A stretch of 64,000 bases of DNA from Chrysoperla carnea (lineage: Eukaryota > Arthropoda > Insecta > Neuroptera > Chrysopidae): assembly GCF_905475395.1 (NCBI RefSeq), contig NC_058337.1:11830983-11894982 (forward strand), written 5' to 3'. Of this stretch, positions 24,169 to 32,898 are shown one piece after another. The notes below the pieces were generated by a model, which saw only the letters and a list, made by a program, of their open reading frames with translations, was not told the DNA's origin and searched no databases. A program made the translations under genes and the position numbers. Every line of letters begins with the position of its first letter. Position 1 is the stretch's first letter.

Positions 24169-27100
24169 TTATTTTTTTCTTTTTTTTTTTTCTTTTTGGC
24201 AAATTACCCTTCCTTTTTATAAGTTGGCAAAATGTTACTAAGAAAAGTTACTCCGAGAAAATAAATAATCTTATTAATTTTTTAACACAATTCACAGAAA
24301 AATTCACTCACGGATAGTTGTTATTGTAGAATTCCTTTGCCAATTAATAAAAAGCTTGTCTAAACTTACAAAGTAATAATAGTCTTAATAGGCTAAAGTC
24401 TTTTATAAAAATGATGTTTTAATTAAAGTACACGGATCTTCTTGATATTTTGTATAGAGTCATAATTGATAATTGCGAGCAACTCATTTTAGTTACATTT
24501 TGTCAATTTAAAAAGGAAGTAGTTTACCAAAAAGGAAAATAATGATTCCAAGTTTGCCTTAATACTTTTCAAAATAAGCAAAATTTTTCATAAAGAATGA
24601 CTTTTTTTTCTTAAAATATATGAAAATTTACAAGTATAGTTACCTCTATCCGTGGACACACTGTATATATATGCATCTATACGTTAATGTGTCTGTAAAC
24701 ACTCTAGCGGTCGCAATTTAAGTCTGATTTGAATAAAATTTGGTGTCAAGAAGGGTTTTGGTATTTGAAAAGTCAAATTTATTAATGATAAAAATCGACC
24801 GATAAACAAGGGGTGGAGGATGCGCAAAATACAAAATAAACAAGTGAAAAGAAACATTTGACTGAGTTAATTGTTGAAATACCGTGCATAGTCAGTGTTG
24901 ATTTCTTTATCACATAACACATACAAAAATGTATAGACAGTGTTGATGCGCAATCGTTTGTTTTTTTGACGTCACGTAACATAACAAAATATATTTACTT
25001 TTAAATAGACACGCCCACAACTGATATTCCTATATTAATACTTACTATAAAATTTGCACCTAATTAACGCCCTCGTGGATAAGCAGTGATGTTTACAAAA
25101 AAATGTTTCAAACAAAAGTTTTTTATTTTTTTATAAGGAACATTTTTTACATTTAAACTTTTGTTCTATCTCTAACGGTTTACAAGATGGGTCCTACGGA
25201 CCCAAGACCCAATTGACCTATGATGCTCATTTACGAACTTGACCTCACTTTTTACGTCCTGAGTACGCTGTAAAAATTTCAGCTCGATATCTTTTTTCGT
25301 TTATGAGTTATCGTGTCCACAGACGGACGGACAACCGGAAATGGACTAATTAGGTGATTTTATGAACACCTATAACAAAATTTTTTTCCTAGCATCATTA
25401 TTTTTAAGCGTTACAAACTTGGGACTAAACTTAATCTAGTATGTATATTTCATATATACATGGTATAAAAATATTGTATTGTATTTTTTGATTAGTTTTA
25501 AGCAAAAAAGTTCACTTGTGATTTTTTCTCTAAACGCTTAATTTTCGAAAATTAAATTAAATAAAAATTCTTGAAAAATTAAAAATCGTTAATTTCGACA
25601 ATATCAAATTTCCATCAAAATTAGGTTTTGTTTTCTTTTTTCCAATCACCTGTATCTCAAAAACGGTGAGTTTTAGGAAAAAGTTCATGGGAAAAAAAAT
25701 GCTTTGAATACCCCAAAATATAAGGTGTAATGACTGTTTTCTCAAGTTTCATGACTTTTCAGCAAAATTAGCTTGGACGAACGTCTAAGCGCATAGTAAA
25801 AGCATACTTTCTAATCAATATGACTTTGTTTTACACACTCATACGAACATTTTCAGCCGGGTCCCATAAAAAGTTATATTGTTCCTTAGAATTGCATCCT
25901 TAATTGTTTCATTTCCTACAGTATACTTTATTCTACGAACTCAACTATAATAATAACTTTAATAATAATAATTTCTTTAATTTTTTCAGATGATAAACAC
26001 TTACATGTCCGTACTGATGATAATTGGCTAACGCGATTCCTGTACCCAACAAAATTTGATCCTGAAGCCGCCTATAAAAGAGTAATTTTTTGACACAATA
26101 ATTTTTGTTCATTTACTAATTAGAATACATTTTTTTCATTTTACAGATGGTTGATTATTACAAATTAAAAGCGGAAAATCCAAAATTTTTCTTTACAGAA
26201 TCACCAAACAAACTGTCAGAGTTCTTGAACACAGAGTTGAAAATTGTGTTGCGAGATAGAGACTTGAAAGGTCGACGAGTTTTCATCACACAAATGGGTG
26301 AGATTTATCGAATTAAAGTATGAAGCATCTATTAAATGAAAATTGAAATTGGAAACAAGTAAAAACAAACAATTGACTGAGTTAATTGTTGAAATACCAT
26401 TTATAGACAGTGTTGATTACTCTATCACATTACACATACATACATGTCACACATACATAACTGATATTCCCATATAATACATACTATACAATTTACGCAT
26501 AATTTGCGCTCTCACGAGTAACCAGTGATGTTTACAAAAAATGTTTCAGACAAAAGTTGTTTATTTTTTCATAAGGAATATTTATATACCATGTATATGA
26601 AATATACCAATGTATACTAAGTTTAGTCTCAAGTTTGTAACGCTTAAAAATATATTGATGCTATAAAAAAATTTTGGTATAGGTGTTCATAAAATCACCT
26701 AATTAGTCCATTTCCGGTTGTCTGTCTGTCGTCTGTCGTCTATTCGTCTGTCATCACGATTACTCAAAAGCTGAAAATTTTTATAACGTGCAGTGGACGT
26801 AAAAAGTGAGGTCGAGTTCGTAAATGAGCCACATAAGTCAATTGGGTCTTGGGTCCGTAGGACCCATCTTGTAGTCAATTGTTTGTTTTCACTTGCTTTG
26901 TTAATTAATGAAAATTGAATTTGTGTTTTTACTTACCAAATGATAATTAAAATGGATACTTCTACAAAAAATTTCCACTTAAATTAAAATAACTAATCAA
27001 ACTTTTCTATTTTTACAAAGGTAAAGTTCCAAATAACATGTCTTTATTCGATTTAACTCATATGGATGATATTTGGATCGAAGCAGTATTAGATGAACCA

Positions 27101-28873
27101 GAAACACAAAAAAATGGTTTATCAAGTATTATTGATTTATCTAAGACTCCATGGACGATACTTAAGTGGTTAACACCAGCAAATATGCGCGTTGGATCAA
27201 GAAAAGCTGACTTAGTACCATTTACAGATTTACACATACACGTAGTAAACTCATCACCTATTTTAAATGCAGCTATTGCTTTAGTTTTTCCATTTCTAAG
27301 CACTCATACAAAAGAACATGTAAGTTACATTTAATATTATTTAACAAATCGTTGCTAAATCTAAATAATATAGTATATAAAGTGCAGATTCTACCGAAAC
27401 TCGAATCATGTACCTATATTGCTATTATAAAGCCATACCTAGTAAAATATTATTAAAATAAAAATATAAATAAAAAATATTTTTTAAAGGATAAGCTTTT
27501 ATTGTACTAAAAATTAGAAAATAACTAGCTGTTAAACCCGCTTCGCTGGGTTGTTTTTGCACATTTAAATATCAAAATTGTTAAATGAAAGACTTTTTTT
27601 TTAATTCTCTCTGTGTGTACGGAACAGTAAGATTTTTTTGGCCGATCCCAATATTATGTCTACACTCTCTGTGTGTACGGAAAAGTAAGGGAAAGATCGA
27701 TAGAAACCCATGGAACATTCCAGAATATTCGAGAAAGTTCTAGAAAATTCGATAGAAATCCATAGAACATTCCAGAATGTTCGAGAAAATTCTAGAAAAT
27801 TCGATAGAAATCCATAGAACATTCCAGAATGTTCGAGAAAATTCTAGAAAATTCGACAGAAACCCATGGAACATTCCAGATTGTTCGAGAAAGTTTGATA
27901 AAATTCAATAAAAATCCATACAACATTCGAGAATATTCGAGAATGTTCTAGAAAATTCGATAGAAATCCATAGAACATTCCAGAATGTTCGAGAAAATTC
28001 TAGAAAATTCGATAGAAATCCATGGAACATTCCAGAATTTTCGAGAAAAATCGAAAGACACATCTAGTGAAAATTGTACTATTGACAGTGGGGCCTATTG
28101 TACTATTAGAACTATTTTTTTAATCTATTTTCTATGAATTCCTAGATCATTTTTAATTCCACCCCCACCAAACTCCCTTATTCACAATGGGAGCCTAAGG
28201 GCTACCCAATGACATAATTCTCTACCGAAGGTCAATGGTTAGTTTTAGGGAAAATCGGGGACATACAAACAAACACTCTCTTTTTACATATATAGATTAT
28301 GTAGGAAACACTCAAACAGGACTATTCGTAAAAGCTTGTGATACTCCGAATCACTGTGAATATTTTATATTGAGCGCCTCAAGCTTTTACGAATAGTCAT
28401 GTCTGTGTGACTCCTACAAAATTATTAAATGATGAATACATACTTGAAACTTCATGAGTAGCTTCTTTTTGACGAGTCTACCAAACTTTGCTCTACGATT
28501 TTTTTTTCGTAAAAGCTGTGTTTTCAAATAAGTATGATGACGTCCTTTTTGAGTTATCGTTTTGAAAAAACGCAGCAGGGAATTTGTCGGACATGATGGC
28601 CACTTGATAATGTTAATAATTATACACAGTTCAACAAAAGTGAACCATGTATATACGTTTACATTGTAGTTTATTTTTATGTTATTCTTGTTTTAGATTC
28701 ATTTTCATTACTCGGATTGGTCGTCATTGCATAAATTTGTAAATCCTGAGATACTACCGAAAGAATATGGTGGAACCCAAGAAATTGATTTTGATGCAAT
28801 ACGAGAGGAATATGTTTACAATAATGCTTCTAGAATTGTTAAAAATTTGAGTGCTAGTTATAAATTGGATTAG
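13792..28873 (+). CDS. CRAL-TRIO domain lipid-transfer protein (clavesin/TTPA-like)
   Basis: Five exons: 13792-13891, 25990-26081, 26147-26297, 27021-27319 and 28697-28873. They splice in frame to 272 aa with a TAG stop. The protein has the family layout: an N-terminal helical region (NWLTRFLYPTKFDPEAAY at about 45-62), then a CRAL-TRIO pocket with IIDLS (about 151-155), PFLS late in exon 4 and the closing motif LPKEYGG (234-240). Members bind hydrophobic ligands such as tocopherol, retinal or phosphoinositides in the cytosol; the ligand here is unknown. The start at 13792 is chosen because AAACATGC is a fair context; the same frame is open back to 13651 but that part looks like 5' UTR. AATAAA lies at 29028-29033. 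Intron 1 is 12.1 kb and rich in repeats, intron 3 is mostly a repeat, and intron 4 holds the Helitron with heat-shock-like elements. The length is slightly short of the usual 290-310 aa. Confidence 0.85.
13991..14880. repeat. Three copies of a ~200-bp repeat, two direct and one inverted
   Basis: Copies at about 13991-14212 and 14292-14508 share GGAAGTAAAACCGGGATGAG and GGGACAAAAGTTGTTGACAA. A third copy at about 14735-14880 is the reverse complement. All lie in intron 1 of the CRAL-TRIO gene. Copies 2 and 3 could pair in the transcript. No coding frame is shared. Confidence 0.75.
14881..16245. other. Intron 1 sequence, nothing recognised
   Basis: AT-rich intronic sequence without a recognisable gene or element end. 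A small hairpin occurs near 15166-15192 (AAGAGAATTAATTCTCTT). Confidence 0.5.
16246..16813 (+). repeat. Interspersed repeat family A, best full copy
   Basis: About 568 bp from CAAGTGAAAACAAACAATTG to CATGGTATAAAAATG. Internal landmarks are GGTTTACAAGATGGGTCCTA, GGACGGACGGACAACCGGAA and TTAGGTGATTTTATGAACA. The same order is seen at 21860, 24841, 38398 (decayed), 6585 (partial) and, on the other strand, 56600. The 65-codon frame at 16703-16900 is a chance reading of the repeat end. The family has no obvious polymerase III boxes or coding capacity, and I could not assign its class. Confidence 0.85.
17672..17947. mobile_element. Short foldback element with perfect 60-bp arms
   Basis: Arms 17730-17789 and 17878-17937 are exact reverse complements over 60 bp. 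They enclose an 88-bp loop that starts with its own palindrome, GCGGACTGCAGTCCGC. The 12-bp word TCAATGTTCATA stands at 17672-17683 and again at 17936-17947, which could be a target duplication around an element with one incomplete arm. It lies in intron 1 of the CRAL-TRIO gene. Confidence 0.75.
17948..19477. other. Intron 1 sequence, no gene
   Basis: A 105-codon open frame at 18536-18853 and a 75-codon one at 19068-19295 resemble no family I know and lie in low-complexity AT-rich DNA. A small inverted match (TTTTTTGTCGGTACG against CGTACCAATGACAAAAAA) spans about 19242-19333. No other feature was recognised. Confidence 0.45.
19478..19915. repeat. Inverted-repeat element in intron 1
   Basis: The left arm at about 19478-19590 (AAACCGTTTTTGAAATAGAA, then GCGGTCAGCT) is matched in reverse complement at about 19805-19915 (AGCTGACCGC, TCTATTTCAAAAACGG). 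The centre is an AT-rich stretch with further short inverted repeats. The arms are roughly 80-85% identical by eye, so it is an older insertion. Confidence 0.65.
20547..20810 (-). mobile_element. 3' end of a Helitron with Pif1-type helicase tail
   Basis: On the minus strand, 20808-20694 encodes SHGQLYVACSRVGRPSALFV, then FAPDNITKNVVYHKVLK and a stop. This is the closing part of the Rep/Helicase protein of Helitrons, where YVACSRVG is the conserved superfamily 1 helicase motif VI region. About 120 bp further, a GC-rich hairpin (GCGGAACAAAGTTCGC) and the terminal CTAG at 20550-20547, followed by T, give a textbook Helitron 3' end. Everything upstream of the last 37 codons is absent: the foldback repeat at 20811 begins exactly where helicase homology stops. 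It lies in intron 1 of the CRAL-TRIO gene. Confidence 0.8.
20811..21034. repeat. Foldback repeat abutting the Helitron tail
   Basis: The arms start TATGTTATAGTT at 20811 and end AACTATAACATA at 21034. Inner blocks such as CTCTTAATTGAACGGTAAGA match their complement closely over almost 90 bp, with a small loop near 20915. The junction with the Helitron helicase sequence suggests insertion into that element, or formation during its truncation. Confidence 0.75.
21860..22413 (+). repeat. Interspersed repeat family A, near-full copy
   Basis: Same start (CAAGTGAAAACAAA), internal landmarks and end (CATGGTATAAAAAT) as the copy at 16246, with a small deletion after the first 14 bp. It lies in intron 1 of the CRAL-TRIO gene in the sense orientation. 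Confidence 0.85.
22414..23571. other. Intron 1 sequence, no gene
   Basis: Holds a short CA-rich stretch (about 22450-22470) and, at about 23460-23575, the inverted relative of the repeat at 6930-7050. No coding signal was recognised. Confidence 0.5.
23572..23649. repeat. (TA)n microsatellite
   Basis: An almost pure TA run of about 78 bp. A shorter TA run continues at 24132-24164 on the far side of the element at 23650, so both may once have been one tract split by the insertion. Confidence 0.95.
23650..24131. mobile_element. TA-flanked inverted-repeat element inside a microsatellite
   Basis: A 482-bp element bounded by GGGTGTTCTGT and ACAGAACACCC with TA on both sides. The terminal inverted repeats are about 70 bp (CTGCAGATCGTCG, AATAAGCTCATAAAGACGAA). 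A TA duplication is typical of Tc1/mariner-type integration. No transposase is encoded. It lies in intron 1 of the CRAL-TRIO gene. Confidence 0.75.
24841..25473 (+). repeat. Interspersed repeat family A, copy with small insertion
   Basis: Same start and end as the copy at 16246. About 70 extra bases lie near 24930-25020, between the start block and the GGTTTACAAGATGGGTCCTA block. It lies about 500 bp upstream of exon 2 of the CRAL-TRIO gene. Confidence 0.85.
26356..26896. repeat. Family A repeat rearranged head-to-head (intron 3)
   Basis: The first 220 bp read in the sense direction (CAAGTAAAAACAAACAATTG onward). The remainder is the reverse complement of the family's 3' two thirds and finishes with CAATTGTTTGTTTTCACTTG, so the two outer ends are inverted copies of each other. 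No other copy here has this form. It makes up most of the 723-bp intron 3 of the CRAL-TRIO gene. Confidence 0.8.
27525..28296 (-). mobile_element. Non-autonomous Helitron carrying a heat-shock-like array
   Basis: On the minus strand the element starts TCTATATATGTAAAAAGAGA at 28296 and ends with a hairpin (CCCAGCGAAGCGGG), eight bases and CTAG at 27525. The flanks are A and T with no duplication, the Helitron signature. Length is 772 bp with no protein. The inside is dominated by the 52-bp tandem units listed separately and by a direct repeat of CTCTGTGTGTACGGAA (about 27608 and 27667). It lies in intron 4 of the CRAL-TRIO gene, antisense to it. Confidence 0.85.
27713..28060. promoter_or_regulatory. 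Seven 52-bp units of tandem heat-shock-element pentamers
   Basis: Units start at 27713, 27765, 27817, 27869, 27921, 27973 and 28025. A complete unit is GAAcaTTCcaGAAtgTTCga, then GAAaaTTCtaGAAaaTTCga, then a 12-bp spacer: eight alternating nGAAn/nTTCn pentamers at exact 5-bp spacing. Heat-shock factor trimers bind three or more such pentamers. Units 1, 2, 3 and 6 keep all eight; 5 keeps seven; 4 and 7 are decayed but keep at least five. Binding is predicted, not shown. The array could act on the CRAL-TRIO gene around it or on antisense transcription. Confidence 0.75.
28321..28398. repeat. Short hairpin just outside the Helitron
   Basis: GACTATTCGTAAAAGCTTG at 28321-28339 is followed by its exact complement at 28380-28398 with a 40-bp loop. 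The flanks also show partial symmetry (CACTCAAACAG and CTGTGTGACTC). Origin unknown. Confidence 0.8.
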
Positions 28874-29668
28874 AATTTATATTTTCGATAATATAAGAAA
28901 AAATAATTAATGAGAATGCAGTGCATTTTATTACTGACCTGCATGATTGACGTCAATGTCTACAAGAAAATTGGAAATATTTTCAAAAAAGCAAAAGGTT
29001 TTGCACAAATGGTTACATCATGACAAAAATAAATAATTATTTTTTAAATAAATGTATATTTTATTTTATTTATTAAGTCTTTTAATAAATTTATTAAGTT
29101 TTTTCTTTTTTAAATTTTACAACCGCAGTGCCTAAACATAAATTAACGAAGATTTCAGTAGATTTTAAGAAAAAATACTTTAGAAAAAATCGTGTTGGAA
29201 GTTGCTTAAAAAACGGGTTTTTTGGAGAAAAAAAAATACGGAAAAAGCATTTTAATAAAAAAAAAAAAAAAAAAAAAATAGAGAGTTGTAGAGCTAAAGA
29301 AACGAAAAAAATGAAACTAGTTAATGTCAAATCCGTTCGAAACTTTACGAAAAAACATGGTTTTATCGCGAAAATATCGCAGTTTTTGGAGTTTTATTTT
29401 CTCGGCTTGTATGAATCGACGAAACAAAACCCTCCGAATTTAGTATGTTCAAAACAGAAGTAAACGAATTTAGCACGGAAATAAATTTCTCAGGATTATT
29501 TAGAAGTCCTAATATTAAAAGCAGCTATAGTAGAGTCTCAAGAACTCGAACACTCAATAATCTTAAACGTCCATTAATTCGAACAGATTTTGTTAATCCT
29601 TTTCCCACCGCTCTCAGCTATAACGTCTACGAGACTACAATCACATAAAAATTTTATATAGATATACA
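28874..29668. other. 3' flank of the CRAL-TRIO gene
   Basis: AATAAA signals occur at 29028-29033 and shortly after. A run of about 20 A lies near 29258-29278. Lysine-rich and phenylalanine-rich frames here come from A and T runs and are not genes. Confidence 0.55.
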
Positions 29669-29670
29669 TA

Positions 29671-31187
29671 CAGGAACCATTTTAATCTATTATGGCTAAT
29701 AGCTTGTTTTGCTTGTTAATCTGTTATGGCTAATAGCTAACCAATAAAAAAATAACTTAAAAAGTTAATGGAGGACATCATGTTCTGACATCGAGTTGGA
29801 CTTAGTTCTCCAGGTAAGAGTCGTCATTGAGCTTTAATGGTCAATTTAGACCTTAAAAGGTAAAAGATAATATAACACTATAAATTAGGAAGTTTTTTCG
29901 ATAATCGTTAGCTTTCGGCGGAAATGCTACTTAAAAATATGCCATTTTTGCATTTAATCGATAGAAAACAAGCTAACAGAGAAAAATGCTTTCTCCAAAA
30001 ATTATCCAGGGCAATAGAGGACATTGGCCTATGCCAGGGCTTCTTAAACTTTTGTAATTCACGACCCCATTTATGATTGCGAGTTTCTTGACGACCCCAT
30101 ACAAATATAAAAGAAAAATAAATTAATATTTTTTGATGATTTATTTATTAGGTAAAAATATACATATACATATGGAAATATATAAGTTTAGAATTCGTTT
30201 TGAAACATCTAAAATTAAAAATTGCACAAAAAATTATAAAATTGTATTTATTATAGTTTCAAAAATAAAAATGGATTGCGTGGTAAGTATTAAATAAAAG
30301 TATAAGTTAAAAATTTAATGAGATGGATGTGCCTGTTTTTTATTGCATAACAAGTCAAATCTTGGTGGAATGTTTGAAACTGCTGGACGTAAGACCTCTT
30401 CAACATTTTTTATCGCTGTACGATATTGGGATTTAATATGGGTTAAAGCTGTTTCTTTAGCAATAATACCTAGAAATTTTGTTGATAATTATTTCTCGGG
30501 ATTATTTCGGCTTTTAGAGATTGACAAAAATTCATTTCCAATAATATTTCATAATTCATAGTAAATGTTATTCAAGTTATCATAATACTCTTAATAGAAA
30601 TGCAGGTACAAACAATCTTTCCGAACTAGAAGATTTTATGTTATATTTATCTACGATAATTGTTATTTTATCTTTATAACAATAATTTTACAAGTTAAAA
30701 AACATTTTCTGTTAAATTGTATTTTTACCTCTCGCGACCCCAGAATTTTGCTACGCGACCCCAAATGGGGTCGCGACCCATAGTTTAAGAAGCCCTGGCC
30801 TATGCCCATTACTTTGAAATGAAATTCTAATATCAAGGTTATTTGACCTTAATATTCAAATGATCTTGGAAATTTATCTGGACTTAAAATTTATTGACAC
30901 AGACGAATGACGTATATATTTTTCTGAAGCTAGTGTATTTTCGAAAGTCGCACTTCCTCCGAAAACTAACAATTTTCGAAATAATGTTTTAAATAAAAAA
31001 TGTTAGTTTTTTATAAGAATCAACTTTCTAAATCTAATTAAAAGTGTTATATTACCTCTTATCTTTGAGGATCTAAATTGACTACTAAAGCAGCCCTAAA
31101 ATCTAGGTCCAATCTGATGCCAAAACATGATGTCCTTCATCAAACTCTGGAACTTTTGTTTTAGTTATTTTTGTATTGATTAACTAG
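29671..31187. mobile_element. Family B long-TIR element, copy 2, interrupted and truncated
   Basis: Starts CAGGAACCATTTTAATCTAT after TA. The right arm (CATCAAACTCTGGAACTTTT and onward) stops near 31187 before the usual CACCCTG end, probably because the next repeat cut it. A hAT-type element sits inside at 30035-30797. Without that insertion the element would be about 750 bp, comparable with copies at 7368 and 50289. Confidence 0.75.
30035..30797. mobile_element. Non-autonomous hAT-type element with 8-bp duplications
   Basis: A 763-bp element with ends CAGGGCTTCTTAAACTTTTG and AGTTTAAGAAGCCCTG. The outer 16 bp are a perfect inverted repeat and subterminal GCGACCCC blocks extend the symmetry. 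GCCTATGC stands at 30027-30034 and again at 30798-30805, a perfect 8-bp target duplication as made by hAT transposases. The terminus resembles CAG-A/G-GGTTCTxAAACT ends of animal hAT elements. No transposase remains. The 72-codon frame at 30343-30561 has no hAT features. Confidence 0.88.
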
Positions 31188-31189
31188 TA

Positions 31190-31760
31190 AGTAAGTTCTC
31201 CCGTGTCCTTGTCTAATACATATACTTACTAATACTATGTATCTGTATTCTTTGCTAATACATATAATAAGTATATATGTACCAAAGAGGTTATACATAA
31301 CATAGAAGCTTAAAAGCAAAGGAAACGCAATAAGTGAATTATTGACCGTTAAAAAAGAGACCGAAAAAGGGACCGTTTGCCCTCTTTGTCTCGCAGCCTA
31401 TCAAAGCACTATATTAATATTTTGAAATATAAACACGTGCATGTCTGTGTTTTTCATAAAGGTAGGTAATATACGAAGGCAGCTATACGTGTACTTTTTT
31501 AGGTCTCTCTATAACGTTCAACCGTTTGATGGTCACATTACCATTCTATGTTATTACTTCTATGATATGTACATATGATTATGACAAAGACACAGGGGAA
31601 CTCACTGACAACCTTCTCTCTCATTCATCATATCGCATCCACTTACAGGCTAGCAGATCCCTCGCGTTCTCTATGTTTAATATTCTATGGTATATTAGAG
31701 CTCTATATATGTGGGTAAGACATAGAAGTAATAACATAACATCTTTGGGGTAATATCATT
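31190..31760. repeat. Interspersed repeat with interlocking inverted repeats
   Basis: A block near 31192-31226 (AAGTTCTCCCGTGTCCTTGT) is matched in reverse complement near 31566-31602 (ACAAAGACACAGGGGAACT). A second pair (CTATGTTATTACTTCTATG near 31548; its complement near 31719) overlaps the first. The 75-codon frame at 31526-31753 falls within this symmetry and is judged fortuitous. Confidence 0.6.
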
Positions 31761-31913
31761 CGCCATTTGGTTGATGATGTCACATAGACAAAATGTTCTA
31801 AAATACTATTTTTAAGTAAAGGTATGTTTTTAAAGAAAAAAACATTATTTTTCTCCCCTCCACGCAGAAAGTGTCAAGTTTATGCCCATTGTGCAAAACG
31901 AAGATGCCACTTT

Positions 31914-32014
31914 CACACACCACGGGAGCAAGTAAAGAATGTCTCAGATATCATGTTTGTCGCCATTGAGCATGAGCTCTGGGACAATCTTTACTTTTGC
32001 TCCCTAGGTGTGTA
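31914..32014. repeat. 101-bp hairpin element
   Basis: TCACACACCACGGGAGCAAG pairs with the complement ending GCTCCCTAGGTGTGTA. The stem continues through AGTAAAGAATGTCTCAGA and TCTGGGACAATCTTTACTTT with few mismatches around a loop of about 15 nt. The size and stem recall a hairpin precursor, but no evidence for expression is visible. Confidence 0.65.
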
Positions 32015-32898
32015 ATGTATTATTTTTTACAATATCAAGGACTTGAAAATCATACAAAAACTGAAAAAAGTTTCAAACAAAAGTTGGGCGATACATGATT
32101 CTGAACATTCTGTTTTATGCTAAATAAAACTATTTTAGTATTATTAAGCGTTGATTTTGGATGACAAATGATTATTAACGAAAAAATCAAAAGCCGTAAA
32201 TTTGATCGAAAAGTGTACAATTTCTTAGTATTGTACACTGCTGTCACAAATAACGCACGAATATACGAGAATGTTTTTATGGATTTGACTATAACGAGTG
32301 AGCTACCTTAAATTATTTATTTATTAAATATATCATCGCTTCACGAAAATAAACCCTTTTTTTGAAATATCTTGAAATATAATTTTTTTTTTTCTTCAAA
32401 TATTAATACCTAGGCAACATGTTTTATTTGTATGACATTGATGTTTAAAAAAAAATCAAGTATATTCCATAAAACTTCTTCGATGATATAATACATTATT
32501 AATTTAAAAAAAGTCAATTTTATTTAAAATTAGTTTTGGGAATATTTTTCTTATTTAAGAATAGCATCAAAATGGCGAACGTTTTACTCACATTTATAAA
32601 GCCCTAATTCTCCTTATTCACCGAGGAATAATAACGACTTTAACAGTCCAGTTTTTATTTTACATCTCTCTAATTTCAATTTATTGACAAACTTTTTGAA
32701 TAAGTGACGTGAACTAGGTTATAATACCTAGCAGTAAAAGTTGTCAACTGCTAAAAGAAAGTAATGCAGCTGTTGATTAGAAGAAAATTAATAAAATGTT
32801 AAGATAATTCAAAAATCTATTAATTAAGTATATTGTGTGCAAATAATGTTTCATAAGTTTTTTATAATACAGCAATTTTTTGAGCGAATATTAAAAAA
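32015..32898. other. Upstream region of the capping enzyme gene
   Basis: AT-rich with no repeat or gene recognised. It must contain the promoter and 5' UTR of the gene starting at 32899, but no clear TATA box or initiator could be singled out. Confidence 0.45.

Noticed and set aside
27601-27822. Minus-strand open frame with a repeated EFSRTF-type peptide
   Set aside because: It is a translation of the 52-bp GAA/TTC tandem units in the Helitron. The period is not a multiple of three and no family matches.
29128-29463. Lysine-rich 111-aa protein
   Set aside because: It is produced by A-runs downstream of the CRAL-TRIO gene. The opposite strand gives an equally long Phe-rich frame.
31526-31753. 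75-aa frame with apparent membrane segments
   Set aside because: It sits inside overlapping inverted repeats of an interspersed element.
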